Of a stretch of DNA of 64,000 nt, positions 40,116 to 50,887 are shown in pieces (the first letter of the stretch is position 1; each line of letters starts with the position of its first letter). A program made the translations under genes and the position numbers. Origin of the DNA: Stomoxys calcitrans (taxonomy: Eukaryota > Arthropoda > Insecta > Diptera > Muscidae); NCBI RefSeq assembly GCF_963082655.1, contig NC_081554.1:121719869-121783868 (forward strand), in the 5' to 3' direction. The notes below the pieces were generated by a model. It was not told the origin of the DNA and ran no database searches. It was given only the letters and a program-made list of their open reading frames with translations.

Positions 40116-42806
40116 AAACTGTGACTTGAAGTGCAAACATCGTGAGCCAACAGCGATAACAAATCACAGTTAAAGTTTGATAAAAGATTTTAATTTCAGT
40201 GGAAGTTAAAGTTCAAGTTTGTTTTATTTTCCATATTAACTTATTGAATACTTTTACAAGATACCATCTTTTAATTATTTTCATGTTTATACTCTAATTA
40301 TAGACTATTTATATTTTCTTGAGATATATTTATTTTATACTTAAATTGATCTGGTCAAGCCTATCCCATTAACAATAACCCTACCTATTTGTGGGAGTAA
40401 TCCACAAACCATTCAGCGACCCTGTCTCAGTGGAAGTGACTTTTAGACATCTTAGGTGCTGCGCAAAGACATTTTTTTCATTTAATTTTTTTATTTCCCA
40501 TATTCTTTTCATTTAAGGTTCACTTATAATTAACTTATTACTATTTCCTTTAACTATTTCTTATTTCCTAGAGACTTAAATAATTAATTCATTTAAAATT
40601 GAAGTCTGAACCTAAGTCCAGCCCACACACTTAACTATCAAACTAGTAGTAATCCATCTTCAAATATCAATCTCTTGGATAAACGGGGAAAACGGATATC
40701 TATAAGTCATACTAAAACTAACAATAACTTAATGCAAATAAAATAAAAACCAAAAACAACAAGACAAGGAAATCCACAACTATTTATGCCAAAACAAATA
40801 AAAACCAACATAAATAATGAAACAGAAGAAGATAAGGCAATGAAACAAGGCAAACTTTAAGAAAACCAAAATCAATCCAAACATAACATATTTACACTAT
40901 TTACAAATATCTATGACCCGATAAGCCACTGGTCAACGCTGTAGACATGATCTTCGAAACCCTGATCCCTATATCCCCTGTGGTAGTACATCAACCTACC
41001 ATCATCATCGAATAGCATGCCACTCTCGACCATAGTAGGCACGTCGGCGGGAGGACCCCATTAGAATTCCTTAGGCCATCAAACTCCATACGTGTCGGAT
41101 AAGCCTCTCGAACCATCTCGTTCGAATGAGGCTCGTACTTTTAGAGGTACCTCACACCTACCCCAAACATGAAACAGTCAATCCTCGGCACAACTGCCTC
41201 AATATACACCCTTCTGTTCGCCGGAACCCTGTACTGTACCTGCGAGGTAAATACTGTCCTAAGGCCCAAGGAATACCTCAACATCCTCCTCTCAAACATC
41301 CTTATACGCTTGATGGAGCACCAGACAGAGAACGCATAGGTCATAGTAGGTCTGACAATCTGCTTATTAGCTTGGCGAGCTTAACCGTCTTGTTCAACCC
41401 GTTTCTCTTCTCCAGTAATCCTGTGTAGGCGTGGAAAGCAGCCTTCCCCTTATGCATTAGACAGTCCACATGCCTTGTGAAAGCCCAATCCTTTTGAAAA
41501 GTTACGCCCAGATATGTAAGGGATCCATAATTTGTGATTTGAGCGCTTTTCCATCCTCTGAGTACTATGGATCTGCACTTCTGTACATTGAGCCGCAGTT
41601 TCCAATTCTTCGGATACCCGAGGAGAGTGTCGAGTTATTCATACAGATTTCGGACGGCCCTCTTCGTCCTGGGGTTTGTTGATGCAACCAGGATATCGTC
41701 TGCATACAACAGCGGTAGCTCTCTTGTTAACGAGGACTGGCCCAAGGACAGAACTGTGGAATTCCGGCCGTGATTCTTCTTTCTACTGATCTGGAATCAC
41801 CGACCAACACACTAAAGGATCTGTCCCTGAGATTGTCCTCTGTAATCTTGCAGACGCCGCCCTCAAATCCAAAGATGGTCCTCATTTTATACAGCAACCC
41901 CTAATGCCATGCAGCTGTCGTTGTGCTGCGATTGTTAAACCCTTCATAACTCTATCCACCAGTTTCATCAGGGCGTGCGTTGTGGAGGTAGCCCTCCTGA
42001 ATCCAAATTGGAATTTCCTCAACTTCCTCCTCCTCAATATGTTCGTTTATCTCCTGTAGAATGAATACCTCGAAGAGCTTAGAAATCACCGGCAGCATTG
42101 ACCAATAGTTTGTGGGCATCGTCGGGTCCTTGCCCGGTTTCAGGATGGGAATAATCTTCGTTGTTTTCCAAGCCTTCGGAAAAAATCCTATGTTAAGGCA
42201 GTGATTGAATAAGACAGCAAGGAACTGCAACATCCTTGCATCAATCCTGCGAAGAACGCAATTAGGTATCCCATCCTCGCCTGCGTTCCTCTTGCTATTC
42301 ATTCTACGAAGAATTGCACTGATCTCCGTAGGACTTATTACCCGGGATGGACCAGTCACACCAGTGGATCCATCAGCTATGCACCCCTCATGGAAAAATG
42401 CCCTTGGCCTATACTCAGTGTCAACAAATCCAAGAACAATGGCAGCAGCGCTGGGAGTTGGAGGGGTTTCCTGTAATCTTGACAACTCATCAGCTATTGC
42501 CTCCTTGCCCCGGTCGGTGTCTATACAGCACCCCTGGGAATTGTGAATATCCCCTATTACATTGCACCTGCGAGAGCCGCTAGTGTTCTTTAGCCTCCTG
42601 AGCATATCTGTATCGGGTCTTATGTCGTCCAGCATCTTTAAAAAGCCCTCTTCCTCACATCTGGCAATCTTTTGGGCGATTATATTACCTAAATTTCTTA
42701 TGATCGCTTCGAGGGTAACAGCTTCCTGTTCCCGTACGGAGCATTATCTTGCGAATACTTTGAAGGCCCTATCTATCCTCTGTATAGCGCCATCAATCGC
42801 CGAGGT
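40116..42806 (-). mobile_element. Family C Jockey-like element, 5'-truncated, joined to H2B
   Basis: On the minus strand: linker from 42806, RT (about 42640-41130), ORF2 end near 40918, then an AT-rich 3' UTR to about 40116 in the H2A-H4 spacer. The 5' side fuses with H2B codons. The two sides therefore abut different parts of the histone unit, so a simple insertion does not explain it. Recombination between two units with C insertions, or a deletion, is needed. A second C fragment lies at 53392-53760. Confidence 0.8.
40918..42806 (-). pseudogene. ORF2 linker and RT of family C
   Basis: The linker [19 protein letters not shown] is at the junction. The frame 42635-41952 is long and open: SAILRRMNSKRNAGEDGIPN, FNHCLNIGFFPKAWKTTKII, PILKPGKDPTMPTNY and SKLFEVFILQEINEHIEEEE. 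The FGFR block is damaged. The catalytic YADD is intact at 41695-41706 in another frame (LLYADDILVAST), followed by LRLNVQKCRSIVLRG and SLTYLGVTFQKD. The C-terminus (41344-40918) includes MTYAFSVWCS. Three or so frameshifts separate the pieces. It is one of the best-preserved RTs here. Confidence 0.85.
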
Positions 42807-43043
42807 GGTACCTTCACTGACAGCGTGCTTAGCCAACTCACTGGGAAATAGTAGACGGACGGCAGTTTCGATTTCCCGATTGATGATGGTGGAATGCTTG
42901 TTGTAGTGAGCTAAACGGGAGACTTCGACGGCGATACGTTCAAAGATATCGCTGACGAAACTGTTCATGATGCTCATGGCCTTTGAGGAGATACCAGTAT
43001 CGGGATGGACTTGCTTTAACACTTTGTAGATTTAGATAACATA
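42807..43043 (-). pseudogene. Histone H2B pseudogene flanked by two retrotransposons
   Basis: The minus-strand sequence reads [23 protein letters not shown], then [39 protein letters not shown] and [17 protein letters not shown]. This matches H2B from the start of its fold to residue Thr of SEGT. The basic N-terminus is missing (family D begins at about 43044) and the C-terminal KAVTKYTSSK-type tail is replaced by family C. Residue changes and the stop show decay. Confidence 0.92.
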
Positions 43044-43740
43044 GGCGACATCTGTGGTCCCATGATGTGGGTAGTTGACTCTCTCTGCGATGTCTAAAGA
43101 TCTGAGAGTAATATTTTTTAATGCCAATTCAGTCTTTTCTCGGCTGAAGAGATATTACCTTAGACTATTCATGGATAGACACTGCCCTGACGTCATGCTT
43201 GTGGCCGAGCATAAGCTGAACGTTGGGCATCGCTTTGAGGTGGAGGGGCTGTATTGGGCAAAGATAACATTAGGGGTGATAGGGTCCAGTTGGACTTCGG
43301 GGTTCTTGAGGGGACCTGTGTAAGGATACGCAGAGAGTGCAGCAGGCCACTCTGTGTTATTTCCTTCTACTGAGCATCGGCCAGTGACTTTGATGTATCT
43401 TCTTTGGATGCGTTGGAGTCATTGGCTGGTTGATGTGAGGTGCTGGTCGGCGCTGACCCAGGCACGTCGAGTGCAGCGTCCGCGCTACTTGCGGCAGAGG
43501 GGGATTGGTACGCGAGTTAATGGTCCAGCGTCCAGATCTGGACGTTGTTCCGACGGACGGGCCAACCAAATTCGGTAGGGGGTCTACCTCCTACATGAAT
43601 ATCTGCTTGACATCGCCCGGGATTGCGGTGTCCGGTGTGCGTGATAGGATGATCGGCCGCTGGTGTGCCCCTGCGGATTTGGAGCAACAGGACCTGTTCT
43701 CTAGAGATACGCTTAATTTATTATATAGAGAAACATATCC
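43044..43740 (+). mobile_element. Family D element, copy 4, heavily deleted
   Basis: The frame 43075-43323 gives DLRVIFFNANSVFSRLKRYY, then MDRHCPDVMLVAEHKLNVGH, an APE endonuclease N-terminus. The piece HRPVTLMYLLWMRW and the gag-independent IPSRP-type region follow, then a jump to the C-terminal APADLEQQDLFSRDT (about 43668-43712). Only about 30 bp of 3' UTR remains (ACGCTTAATTTATTATATAG) before H2A-H4 spacer at about 43741. It starts within H2B, antisense to it. Confidence 0.7.
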
Positions 43741-44472
43741 TTAAGACTTTCCCTAATTATATTAGATATAAGTGTTTATTGAAATAAACCGTAGTTAAAC
43801 TTAAAAAATTTGCAAAACCTTTTTTGGTCGATATTTTTTTTCCAGTGGATTTGGTAATTGGTTGGTAATTTGCTGGCAATTTAGTTTTTCGAAATATGCA
43901 AATAACGATCGTGTTTTAGGCGTAAATACAAAAAAACCTTCATCTGTATTTTATAGGTTAAACAGCATTACAGTTTACATATTAAACCATTTCGCATTTT
44001 CAAATATGGTATTTCATCATATTGACCATACTGTTGCAGGTCTTTTATTACATTTCATAATTATCAGTTTGCTTTTGCATACACTAACGTAACAAGAATT
44101 TAGTTTTATCGATCCCACTCAAGATTATCGGCATTTAATAACATCAATGTTACCATTAGGGTACTGTTAAAACTATTTATTTTACATCACATTGTTATCA
44201 TTGCTCGTTAAATGGTAGTATATGCGTGCATTTTGTTGCGGCGTTTTAGTATCTGTGAGTATGTATGCTTTTTAGTGTTGTATACTATCGTTTCACCGTG
44301 TTGTTCTAATGGCATCGGTTTTTGTTTCGTTATGTATGTATTTATATAATAGAAGTTACATTTTTGCCGACGGCAAATTGAAAAATGGTAATAATTTTTT
44401 CAAGTAAATTTTATATATTTTTTTAAAAATAAGAATTTGTAACAAGAAATATCTCTTTTAAATATATTTTGT
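43741..44472. other. H2A-H4 convergent spacer, copy 3 (most complete)
   Basis: It is uninterrupted and aligns with 17926-18644 plus 20286-20406. It has TTAGATATAAGTGTTTATTG at the H2A side and, near H4, the palindrome TTTGCCGACGGCAAA (about 44363-44377). It defines the empty state of the Tc1 and LOA insertion region. No ORF of note. Confidence 0.8.
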
Positions 44473-44604
44473 GGTCCTGAAAAGGACTGATTTTTTTAGT
44501 TTTTAAAATATTCTCCAAAATACCGTCAAGATAATATTAAACCGACGTATGGTTTAACGCCACCCTTTCCCAAGCCTTTGCCACGTTTACCACGACCAGT
44601 CATT
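44473..44604 (-). pseudogene. Histone H4 pseudogene with internal deletion, plus 3' stem-loop
   Basis: ATG at 44603-44601 starts MTGRGKRGKGLGKGGVK, the H4 tail with Gly-to-Arg and Ala-to-Val changes. It then joins 3' UTR sequence TTATCTTGACGGTATTTTGG, so about 85 codons are gone. The 3' processing hairpin GGTCCTGAAAAGGACT (44473-44488) is well kept. Confidence 0.88.
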
Positions 44605-44880
44605 TTTTCACTTTTTTAAATTAAATTCGCTTCACAAGAACTAATACTTACCATGAAGCGATACCCATTTTTATACAACATCCGCTACAAATTTTCTTCA
44701 TACACATACGCTACGGTCTATCTTCGGCTTATTCGTATACACTTCGTGTGTACAAATACAAATGTTGAAGCATATACGCAGCAAACACCCATTTTCAAAA
44801 CTGTAGCCCGCCAAACTGTTTCTAGAAATGAAAAAACGTTTGAAAACAAATTTAATCTCGTTTCAAGTGACTTTTAAATT
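44605..44880. promoter_or_regulatory. H4/H3 divergent promoter, copy 2
   Basis: It is homologous to 20711-20935: H4 leader AAATTAAATTCGCTTCA, TATA box TATAAAAATGGGT on the minus strand (44663-44675), TACACTTCGTGTGTACA and CTGTAGCCCGCCAAACTG. It extends further toward H3 (AGAAATGAAAAAACG), ending near 44880. The H3 leader itself is not present, having been replaced by family G. Confidence 0.75.
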
Positions 44881-44899
44881 TTCCTAAATACCATTTTTA

Positions 44900-46386
44900 A
44901 GAATTGATAGTAGTCGCAAGTGTTGCGCAATTGTTATTTTACTAATCCCTTCAAATTATTACAATGCGGTAGCTGGCTCTCTTGACGGTCAAAAATCAAA
45001 ATTAACATCGAGTAAAAAAATCAAAAGAAATATTCCATAGATCCTAAAATAGAGGTGTAGTACTTAAATCTAAATTCTAATATTAAATAATTATATACAA
45101 AGAGAATAAGTATAATCTTAATATTTGAGTCATTCTAAATAATTACATATCCCAAGCCCTGACCTTCTCCATCTGTCCCAATGAGGTGCATAACTATTCT
45201 GGTCGATAGACCCCTCCTCATCCGAAACAGGCGGTGATAAACCCCCCTCGCCCTGTCCAGAGCGTAATCGACGTGTTCATGGAACTCCAGTCTAGAGTTT
45301 TGACTCTAGACCCCCAGATACTTAAATGTACCAGCAACCGACACGTCACTAACCCCGATGCGGATCACGGGAACATGCTGTCAAAAATTAGGGTAAGTGG
45401 TGCCAGCATTTCGGCGGATTCTGCCTAAGCCTCCATCTAGCAAAGTAACCATACAACTCATCCAAAAACATGTTCACACTCATGTTAACAATAGATGCCC
45501 TGGGTCAGAGAAGGCCAACATGACGTCATCTGCATACACCAGTAGCATGCCACCTGAAGGAGGGGTTGGAATGTCATGGACAAACAAATTATATAGCATC
45601 GGCCCGAGGATGGAGCCTTGGGGAACGCCAGATCGAACTGGCCGCCCTGCAGAAGAATGCTCATCGAACATTACACAATAATTCCGACCATGCAGAAAAC
45701 TTCCGATCAACCTGCACACCTGCCTGCCAAATCCAAGGTCACTAAGCTTAAAATGCAGGCCGTCGTGCCAAACGGAATCGAAGGCCTTGAAAATGTCAAA
45801 GTTCAACGCAATCTTCCCGTACTTCCTATCGAATCCCTTAGGCACAAAGCCCGAGAGAAAAGCCCAAATCATGTGTAGTGGAATAGCCCGGCCTGAACCT
45901 AAACTGACCATCCGCAGAATCTCTCTGTCCTCAACGACCCTGGCAATCCTCCTCAAAATTAATGACTCGAAAATTCTCGCAAACCCCGACAGAGTAGAAA
46001 CAGGTCTATAACCAGAACGATCCCGCCAATCAGACCCCGGTTTCGGTATCGTAACAACTACTCCAGGCTGAAGGAAAATACCCTAAATTCAGGCAGATCA
46101 CAGTGCCGGCTCTCTTGAGCGCATCGACACCATCAACACCGGAGGACCTCTTGAAAGACCAAGAGGAAAGGGCTGTACCAATGCAAGTCGATTAGATGAA
46201 AAGGCCATCTTCCCACAAGGACCTATTATCCACAGCAGCGCCGTCAACAGAGAATGAACTAGAAAGCTCAATCAGGGCTGACGTTTCAACACGACCCTTT
46301 GGGACCTCATAGACCTGTCTCTCGTACTTGCCATCAAATGGGGCAAAACCCGTCACTGAATTGACTCGAACATGGTCCGCAAGAAT
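44900..46386 (-). mobile_element. Family G Jockey-like element fragment (linker, RT, 3' UTR)
   Basis: Minus-strand linker 46512-46192 (GRVETSALIELSSSFSVDGA) leads to RT with frame 45956-45480 and C-terminal pieces to about 45180, then an AT-rich 3' UTR reaching the H4/H3 promoter at about 44900. The 5' part is replaced at about 46387 by the dispersed muscid repeat. Confidence 0.75.
45180..45956 (-). pseudogene. Reverse transcriptase of family G with intact YADD
   Basis: The 158-codon frame holds ALNFDIFKAFDSVWHDGLHF, GRPVRSGVPQGSILGPMLYN, LFVHDIPTPPSGGMLLVYAD and DVMLAFSDPG, with the catalytic YADD complete. Further C-terminal sequence (YLGVEF-type, about 45330-45250) lies in other frames with stops. 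The palm is the best preserved of all non-LTR copies in the window, suggesting a comparatively recent death. Confidence 0.82.
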
Positions 46387-47369
46387 GAGCACGCTAACTT
46401 CCGAAAGAGTAAAGCTAGCCGCTTGAAATTTTGCACAAATACTTCTTATTAGTGTAGGTCGGTTAGTATTGTAAATGGGCCATATCGGTCCATGTTTTGA
46501 TATAGCTGCCATATAAACCGATCTTAGGTCTTGACTTTTTGAGCCACTAGAGGGCGCAATTCTTATCCGATTGGAATGAAATTTTGCACTACGTGTTTTG
46601 TTATGATATCCAACAACTTTGCCAAGTATGGTTTAAATCGATGAATAACCTGATATAGCTGCCATATAAACCGATCTTGGGACTTGACATCTTGACCCTC
46701 TAAATGCGCAATTCTTATCGGATTTGAAAGAATTTGCACGAAGAATTTTGTAATGATATCCAACAACTGTATGATTCAAATCGGTTCATAACCTGGAGAT
46801 CTGGGGACTTGACTTCTTGAGCCTCTAGAGGGCGCAATTCCTATCCGATTTGGCTGAAATTTTGCATGACGTATTTTATCCTTACTTTCAACAACTGTGT
46901 CAAATAAGGTTTAAATCGGTTCATAACCTGATATAGCTGCTATATAAACCGATCTGGGATCTTGACTTCTTGAGACTCTAGAGGTCGCAATTATTATCCG
47001 ATTTGCCTGAAATTTTGTACGACGGATCCTCTCATGACCATCAACATACGTGTTTATTATGGTCTGAATCGGTCTATAGCCTGATACAGCTCCTATATAA
47101 ATCGATCTCTCTATTTTACTTCTTGAGCCCGCAAAGGGCGCAATTCTTATTCGAATTGGCTGACATTTTACACAGGTCTCCAACACATAATTTAATTGTG
47201 GTCCAAACCGGACCATATCTTGATATCGTTCTAATAGCAGAGCAAATCTTTTCTTATATCCTTTTTTGCCTAAGTAGAGATGCCGGGAAAAGAACTCGAC
47301 AAATGCGATCCATGGTGGAGGGTATATAAGATTCGGCCCAGCCGAACTTAGCACGCTTTTACTTGTTTA
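46387..47369 (+). repeat. Dispersed muscid-type repeat, copy 2, with right end
   Basis: It begins AGCACGCTAACTTCCGAAAG, has several roughly 160-bp subrepeats containing TATAAACCGATC and CTTGAGCC(T)CTAGAGGGCGC, and ends GGTATATAAGATTCGGCCC then CGAACTTAGCACGCTTTTAC. It shares the subrepeat with 4645-5128. No protein is encoded. The ends do not form an obvious inverted repeat. Confidence 0.8.
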
Positions 47370-48743
47370 CTTTTACACCGAGGAGTTTAAGACCATATTC
47401 ATTGGTCGTAAGAGGTCTGTCCGACACGTATGATGTGGGTGACCTCCGTGAATTCATTGATAGTAGACAACTCGACTTGAAGGTGGTCGGTATAATCAAG
47501 ACTGGCAATCAAGAAGGTACCTGTTGAACAGTAAAATTTCGATTGGAAGGTATAGGAAGAGGGTCATCGCAAAGTGCAGGAACTGCCAAAGGTTTGGCCA
47601 GTCGTCGATGAATTGTAGAATGCCATATCGATGCATGGAGTGTGCCGGCGATCATGCCATGGGGAAATGCTCGGTGCCGGGAAAAGACCAGGAAAAGGAG
47701 GTTATGAGAACGGATCCGGCAATTGGGCAGGTAGTGAGAATGGTGGAGCACCCCGGCAAGTGAAGCAGCTCATCGTCCTGGGATTTATGTTAGGTCTTTA
47801 AGGAACACCGCCTCCTATGCAGGCGTGATGAGAACTCCTGGGAGGGCCGCTAACACGACTACTTCCGGTGGAGCGACAGTGACTGAGTCTGTGAAACAGA
47901 CGATGAGATTCTTTGATGGGGAATGTGAGAGGCTATTGGGAGATTTTCTGACGCCCTTCAAGAAAGTTGGCGATTACCTCGAGAGGACACGCGCTATCGT
48001 AGGGCTGTTGGCCACCCTGACGGTGGGTAGATAATGGGCCTCAGATGTATTTTCATAAATGCGAACTTGTTGGTGTCCAGGTTTAAGAAGCACTATTTGC
48101 GGCTGTTAGTGGAGAGACACGGACCTGATGCGCTCCTGATTGCGGAGCACAAACTTTCAAGTAGACAAAGGGTAGATTTAGAAGGTTATACGTTATTCAT
48201 ACAGGATGGGAGAGGAGAGCGCAGAGGGGGCACTGCTATATTTTTGAAGAGGGATTTGAAGGGACATAGGGTCTCGGTGAATTAAGGAATGATTGAGAGC
48301 ACTGTGGTAAGAGTCATTACGTTCGATGAGAGGCAGAGAGTTTTTATTGCATCCTTGTATCTGAGGTCACACGATGTGTTGAGATGTGCAGACATTGAGT
48401 CTTTGAAGTCGGTTATTGTTGTTGAGAAGTCCATAATAGGGGCGGACTTGAAAGCGAGACGGCACCTTCAAGGATTATGATCGACTCGGCCAGTTTTACC
48501 GACTTCTTCCTTACTACGAAAGGGCCGAGAAAGACAGAGGCGGAGAGAGATGAGGGTGGTCTCCGAATTCTGGATTTTGATTCAGATCATTTGGCTGTGA
48601 TGATCGAGGTTAAGATGGAGGCGGAGGCGCTGGAGACGATTGTTCCGGATACCCTATATGATTTCAACACAATACGCATTACTGATTTTAATGCCAGACT
48701 TATCGCCGGCTTCATATTTTTTTTTGCGTTGAGTAACGGTTAG
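47370..48743 (+). mobile_element. Family A-like element: gag knuckles and endonuclease, 3' part missing
   Basis: ORF1 remnant 47524-47763 carries CRNCQRFGQSSMNCRM and YRCMECAGDHAMGKC (two knuckles). A serine/threonine-rich C-terminus is at 47825-48034. ORF2 starts at 48034, overlapping the ORF1 stop by one base (TAATG), with GLRCIFINANLLVSRFKKHY, PDALLIAEHKLSSRQRVDLE, RRGGTAIFLKRD, then after a stop YLRSHDVL, a GADLKARRH block and FDSDHLAVMIEV at about 48580-48610. The endonuclease is nearly complete in three frames. The sequence ends at about 48743, before the RT. Confidence 0.8.
48034..48690 (+). pseudogene. APE-type endonuclease of the A-like element
   Basis: Frame 48034-48285 (83 codons) plus 48289-48480 and 48477-48743 form one endonuclease: LIAEHKL (usual SETH/AEHRL Glu), GGTAIFLKR, EKSIIGADLKARRHLQGL (usual GDDFNARH with the catalytic Asp) and DFDSDHLAVMIE (the SDH catalytic motif). 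In Jockey-group elements this enzyme nicks target DNA and sets insertion specificity, so this is one of the more informative copies for target choice. Two stops break it. The start overlapping TAATG suggests reinitiation from ORF1. Confidence 0.75.
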
Positions 48744-48899
48744 GGTCCTATTGTTATTTCACTCCTCAAGAATTTTCCTGTTACTCATAATAGGTCATTA
48801 TTTTTGGAAGAAAAATTTAAGCCACTCAAGGATAGCTGCGATAGAGGTTTCCATTAGGCGGTTAATGATCTGAGTCTGTTTCTAGCGGAGCAGCAGTTC

Positions 48900-49655
48900 T
48901 AGAGCCCGGGAGTAGGCTTAGAATGGACTCCAAAGACCCAACAGCTGCGGTGGTGGTATCAGGCTGTAGCAAGTTGTCTGCTACTGAAACCTCGATTGGT
49001 GGAGCGGCAGCTCCAGGCTCCACTAGCCGACAGACGGTCAGCAGGGACCTTTGACGAAGACACCTGGTTCAAGTCTCAAGAACAAGGCCGAACCTATTCT
49101 TTCGTCACATGCCTGTAATTAGCCTACGTCATCGGCCTTCCCCGGCAAACCAAGACGTTCTTATAGAGGTTTGAATAATAGAAGACGCATCGTTCTCGTG
49201 TTTATTGTGAGGCTTGGGGCGAATGATTATAAGACTCTCACTAATAGGGAGAGAGACTCTTTGGCTACCCCAAAGACTACACTTCTAGATTCGGAAACTG
49301 CACCGCAGTCAGCCAAAAGCCTGCGGTCACCTGGAGGGCATTCCATGCCTTAAAGAACTAGGGCGAACTAAGAACCTTTGCTAATGTCGCTAGGGACCGT
49401 TTGGTGATGGCAGTTGTCGACAAGGGAGAAGAACAGGGCTGCATACCTAGGAATAATTGAGGTGAGATAGTCAATGGACTGTCATCAGTATACTCCTTTC
49501 GGATTTTCCTGGGTCTCCTCCAGTTTGTGACGATGCGACTGGTATCGAGGCCGATACAGACTAATTGCCTTCGGAAGGAATTCCTTCTGGACCAATGGCG
49601 CATGTTTGGATACCAAGGATTCCCTCAGATCCTGACTGACTAAGGGAATGTAATC
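48900..49655 (+). mobile_element. LOA-clade ORF1 fragment
   Basis: GAGTAGGCTTAGAATGGACT (48909) matches 49790 in the following LOA copy, with MDSKDPTAAVVVSGC in place of KDSKDSTSAVVAS. Frame 49171-49353 and the stretch to 49640 contain a VARDRLVMAVVDKGEEQG-like block (49390-49440) and DDATGIEADTD-like sequence, resembling LOA ORF1 C-termini. It is a diverged, older copy placed just upstream of a younger one. Confidence 0.6.
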
Positions 49656-49684
49656 CCGATCTTAAAAAAAGATGTAGCCGTTGA

Positions 49685-50880
49685 GTGGAGCGGACGTGTT
49701 TTTATTTCGTTCTTCAAAGAAAAAAAAATATATCCGTACCCCGGAATAGGTACTACCTACTACGACAAAATTTTAAAACCTTTTGGAGTAGGCTAGAAAA
49801 GGACTCCAAAGACTCAACATCTGCAGTGGTGGCGTCAGACCGTAGCGTGTTGTCCTCCCCTCCTATATATGTGGGTGCCTTGGCACCTGTAGTCGAGAGT
49901 AATGCATCAAGCGCACAACTGGTCGGCAGACTAATTAATGAGAAAGAGACTGATAAACCAGAGGGATGCACAGTTCGTACCCAGCCTTTGTATAAGTGTG
50001 GTGTTTCTGACTCGGATTCAGACAGCGACGGTGTCAATGAAACAGTCATCGCTGCCCAATCTAGAGATGAGGGCATCGGGATGACGGCAGAAGTTAGCGA
50101 TGGCTTTCCTAAGCTCACAAGCAGCAGCGATGCGGTGCACGACGAGGAGACAGAGGAGTATGTACCGGCAACGCAATCGGGGCGAAAGTGCGGGATGCTG
50201 GAAGGGATATAACTGACATTCCAAGCACTTTTACGGAGGCTGGGAAAAGAATCAGATCTCCCGAAGATCATAACACTGCTAAAATGCTGAAGAAGAAAAA
50301 GAGCTTCCTGCTTTCAAGCACTCTGGGAAAACCAAGCCAGCCATCCCGCATTGGCGACTCCATACAGTGTCGTGCGGAGGGGGACAAAGTCGGAACAGGA
50401 ACGCAGAAAGCGCGTATGCCCCCTGAGTCATCATGAAGGACTGTGACTTCCAAAAGGCCACTGCCATCACGGAAATGGAAGATGGTCGCTGAGAATGGTA
50501 AGGAGCCGCCTTCTTGCGCCAGAGCGGCGAGGAAGCACAACAGAGATGACCTGACTTAGGCATTCATCAATACCGGCTGAGCATACGGTAGGATTCCACC
50601 AGATCATCGGTCTCAACTGGAGGATGTGGTTAACGATCGGATTTTCGAACAAGTGTGGAACTCTGTAGGGGGTCCACCCATACAAACCCAATACAGCTTA
50701 ACGAACAGGGACCTGACGATGGAACCATTACCGACTTTATAAAGAGTCGGAAGACTAGACTGGGCAAAGAACCTATAACGATGACATCAGGCAGTGCAGT
50801 GACAGGAAATTCAACGCAGTCTAACGAACAGGGAGCAGACGATGAGATCATCACCTACTCCCAAGATGCCCATTTACTGG
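49685..50880 (+). pseudogene. ORF1 of the LOA element
   Basis: Frame 49685-50212 (175 codons) is acidic and serine-rich (CGVSDSDSDSDGVNETVIAA) with no knuckle. It stops, and 50188-50436 continues as a lysine/serine-rich stretch. Frame 50655-50891 corresponds to the RNA-binding part but with repeated SLTNREQ/ST-type segments (50690-50720 and 50815-50845) and a deletion compared with the minus-strand copy at 53963-53754. It has at least three breaks. Confidence 0.7.
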
Positions 50881-50887
50881 AGGTCCC

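Noticed and set aside
49753..50271. A 172-codon minus-strand open frame opposite LOA ORF1
   Set aside because: It is the shadow of the acidic, serine-rich ORF1 on the plus strand. The serine-rich translation comes from the same simple sequence and has no domain.
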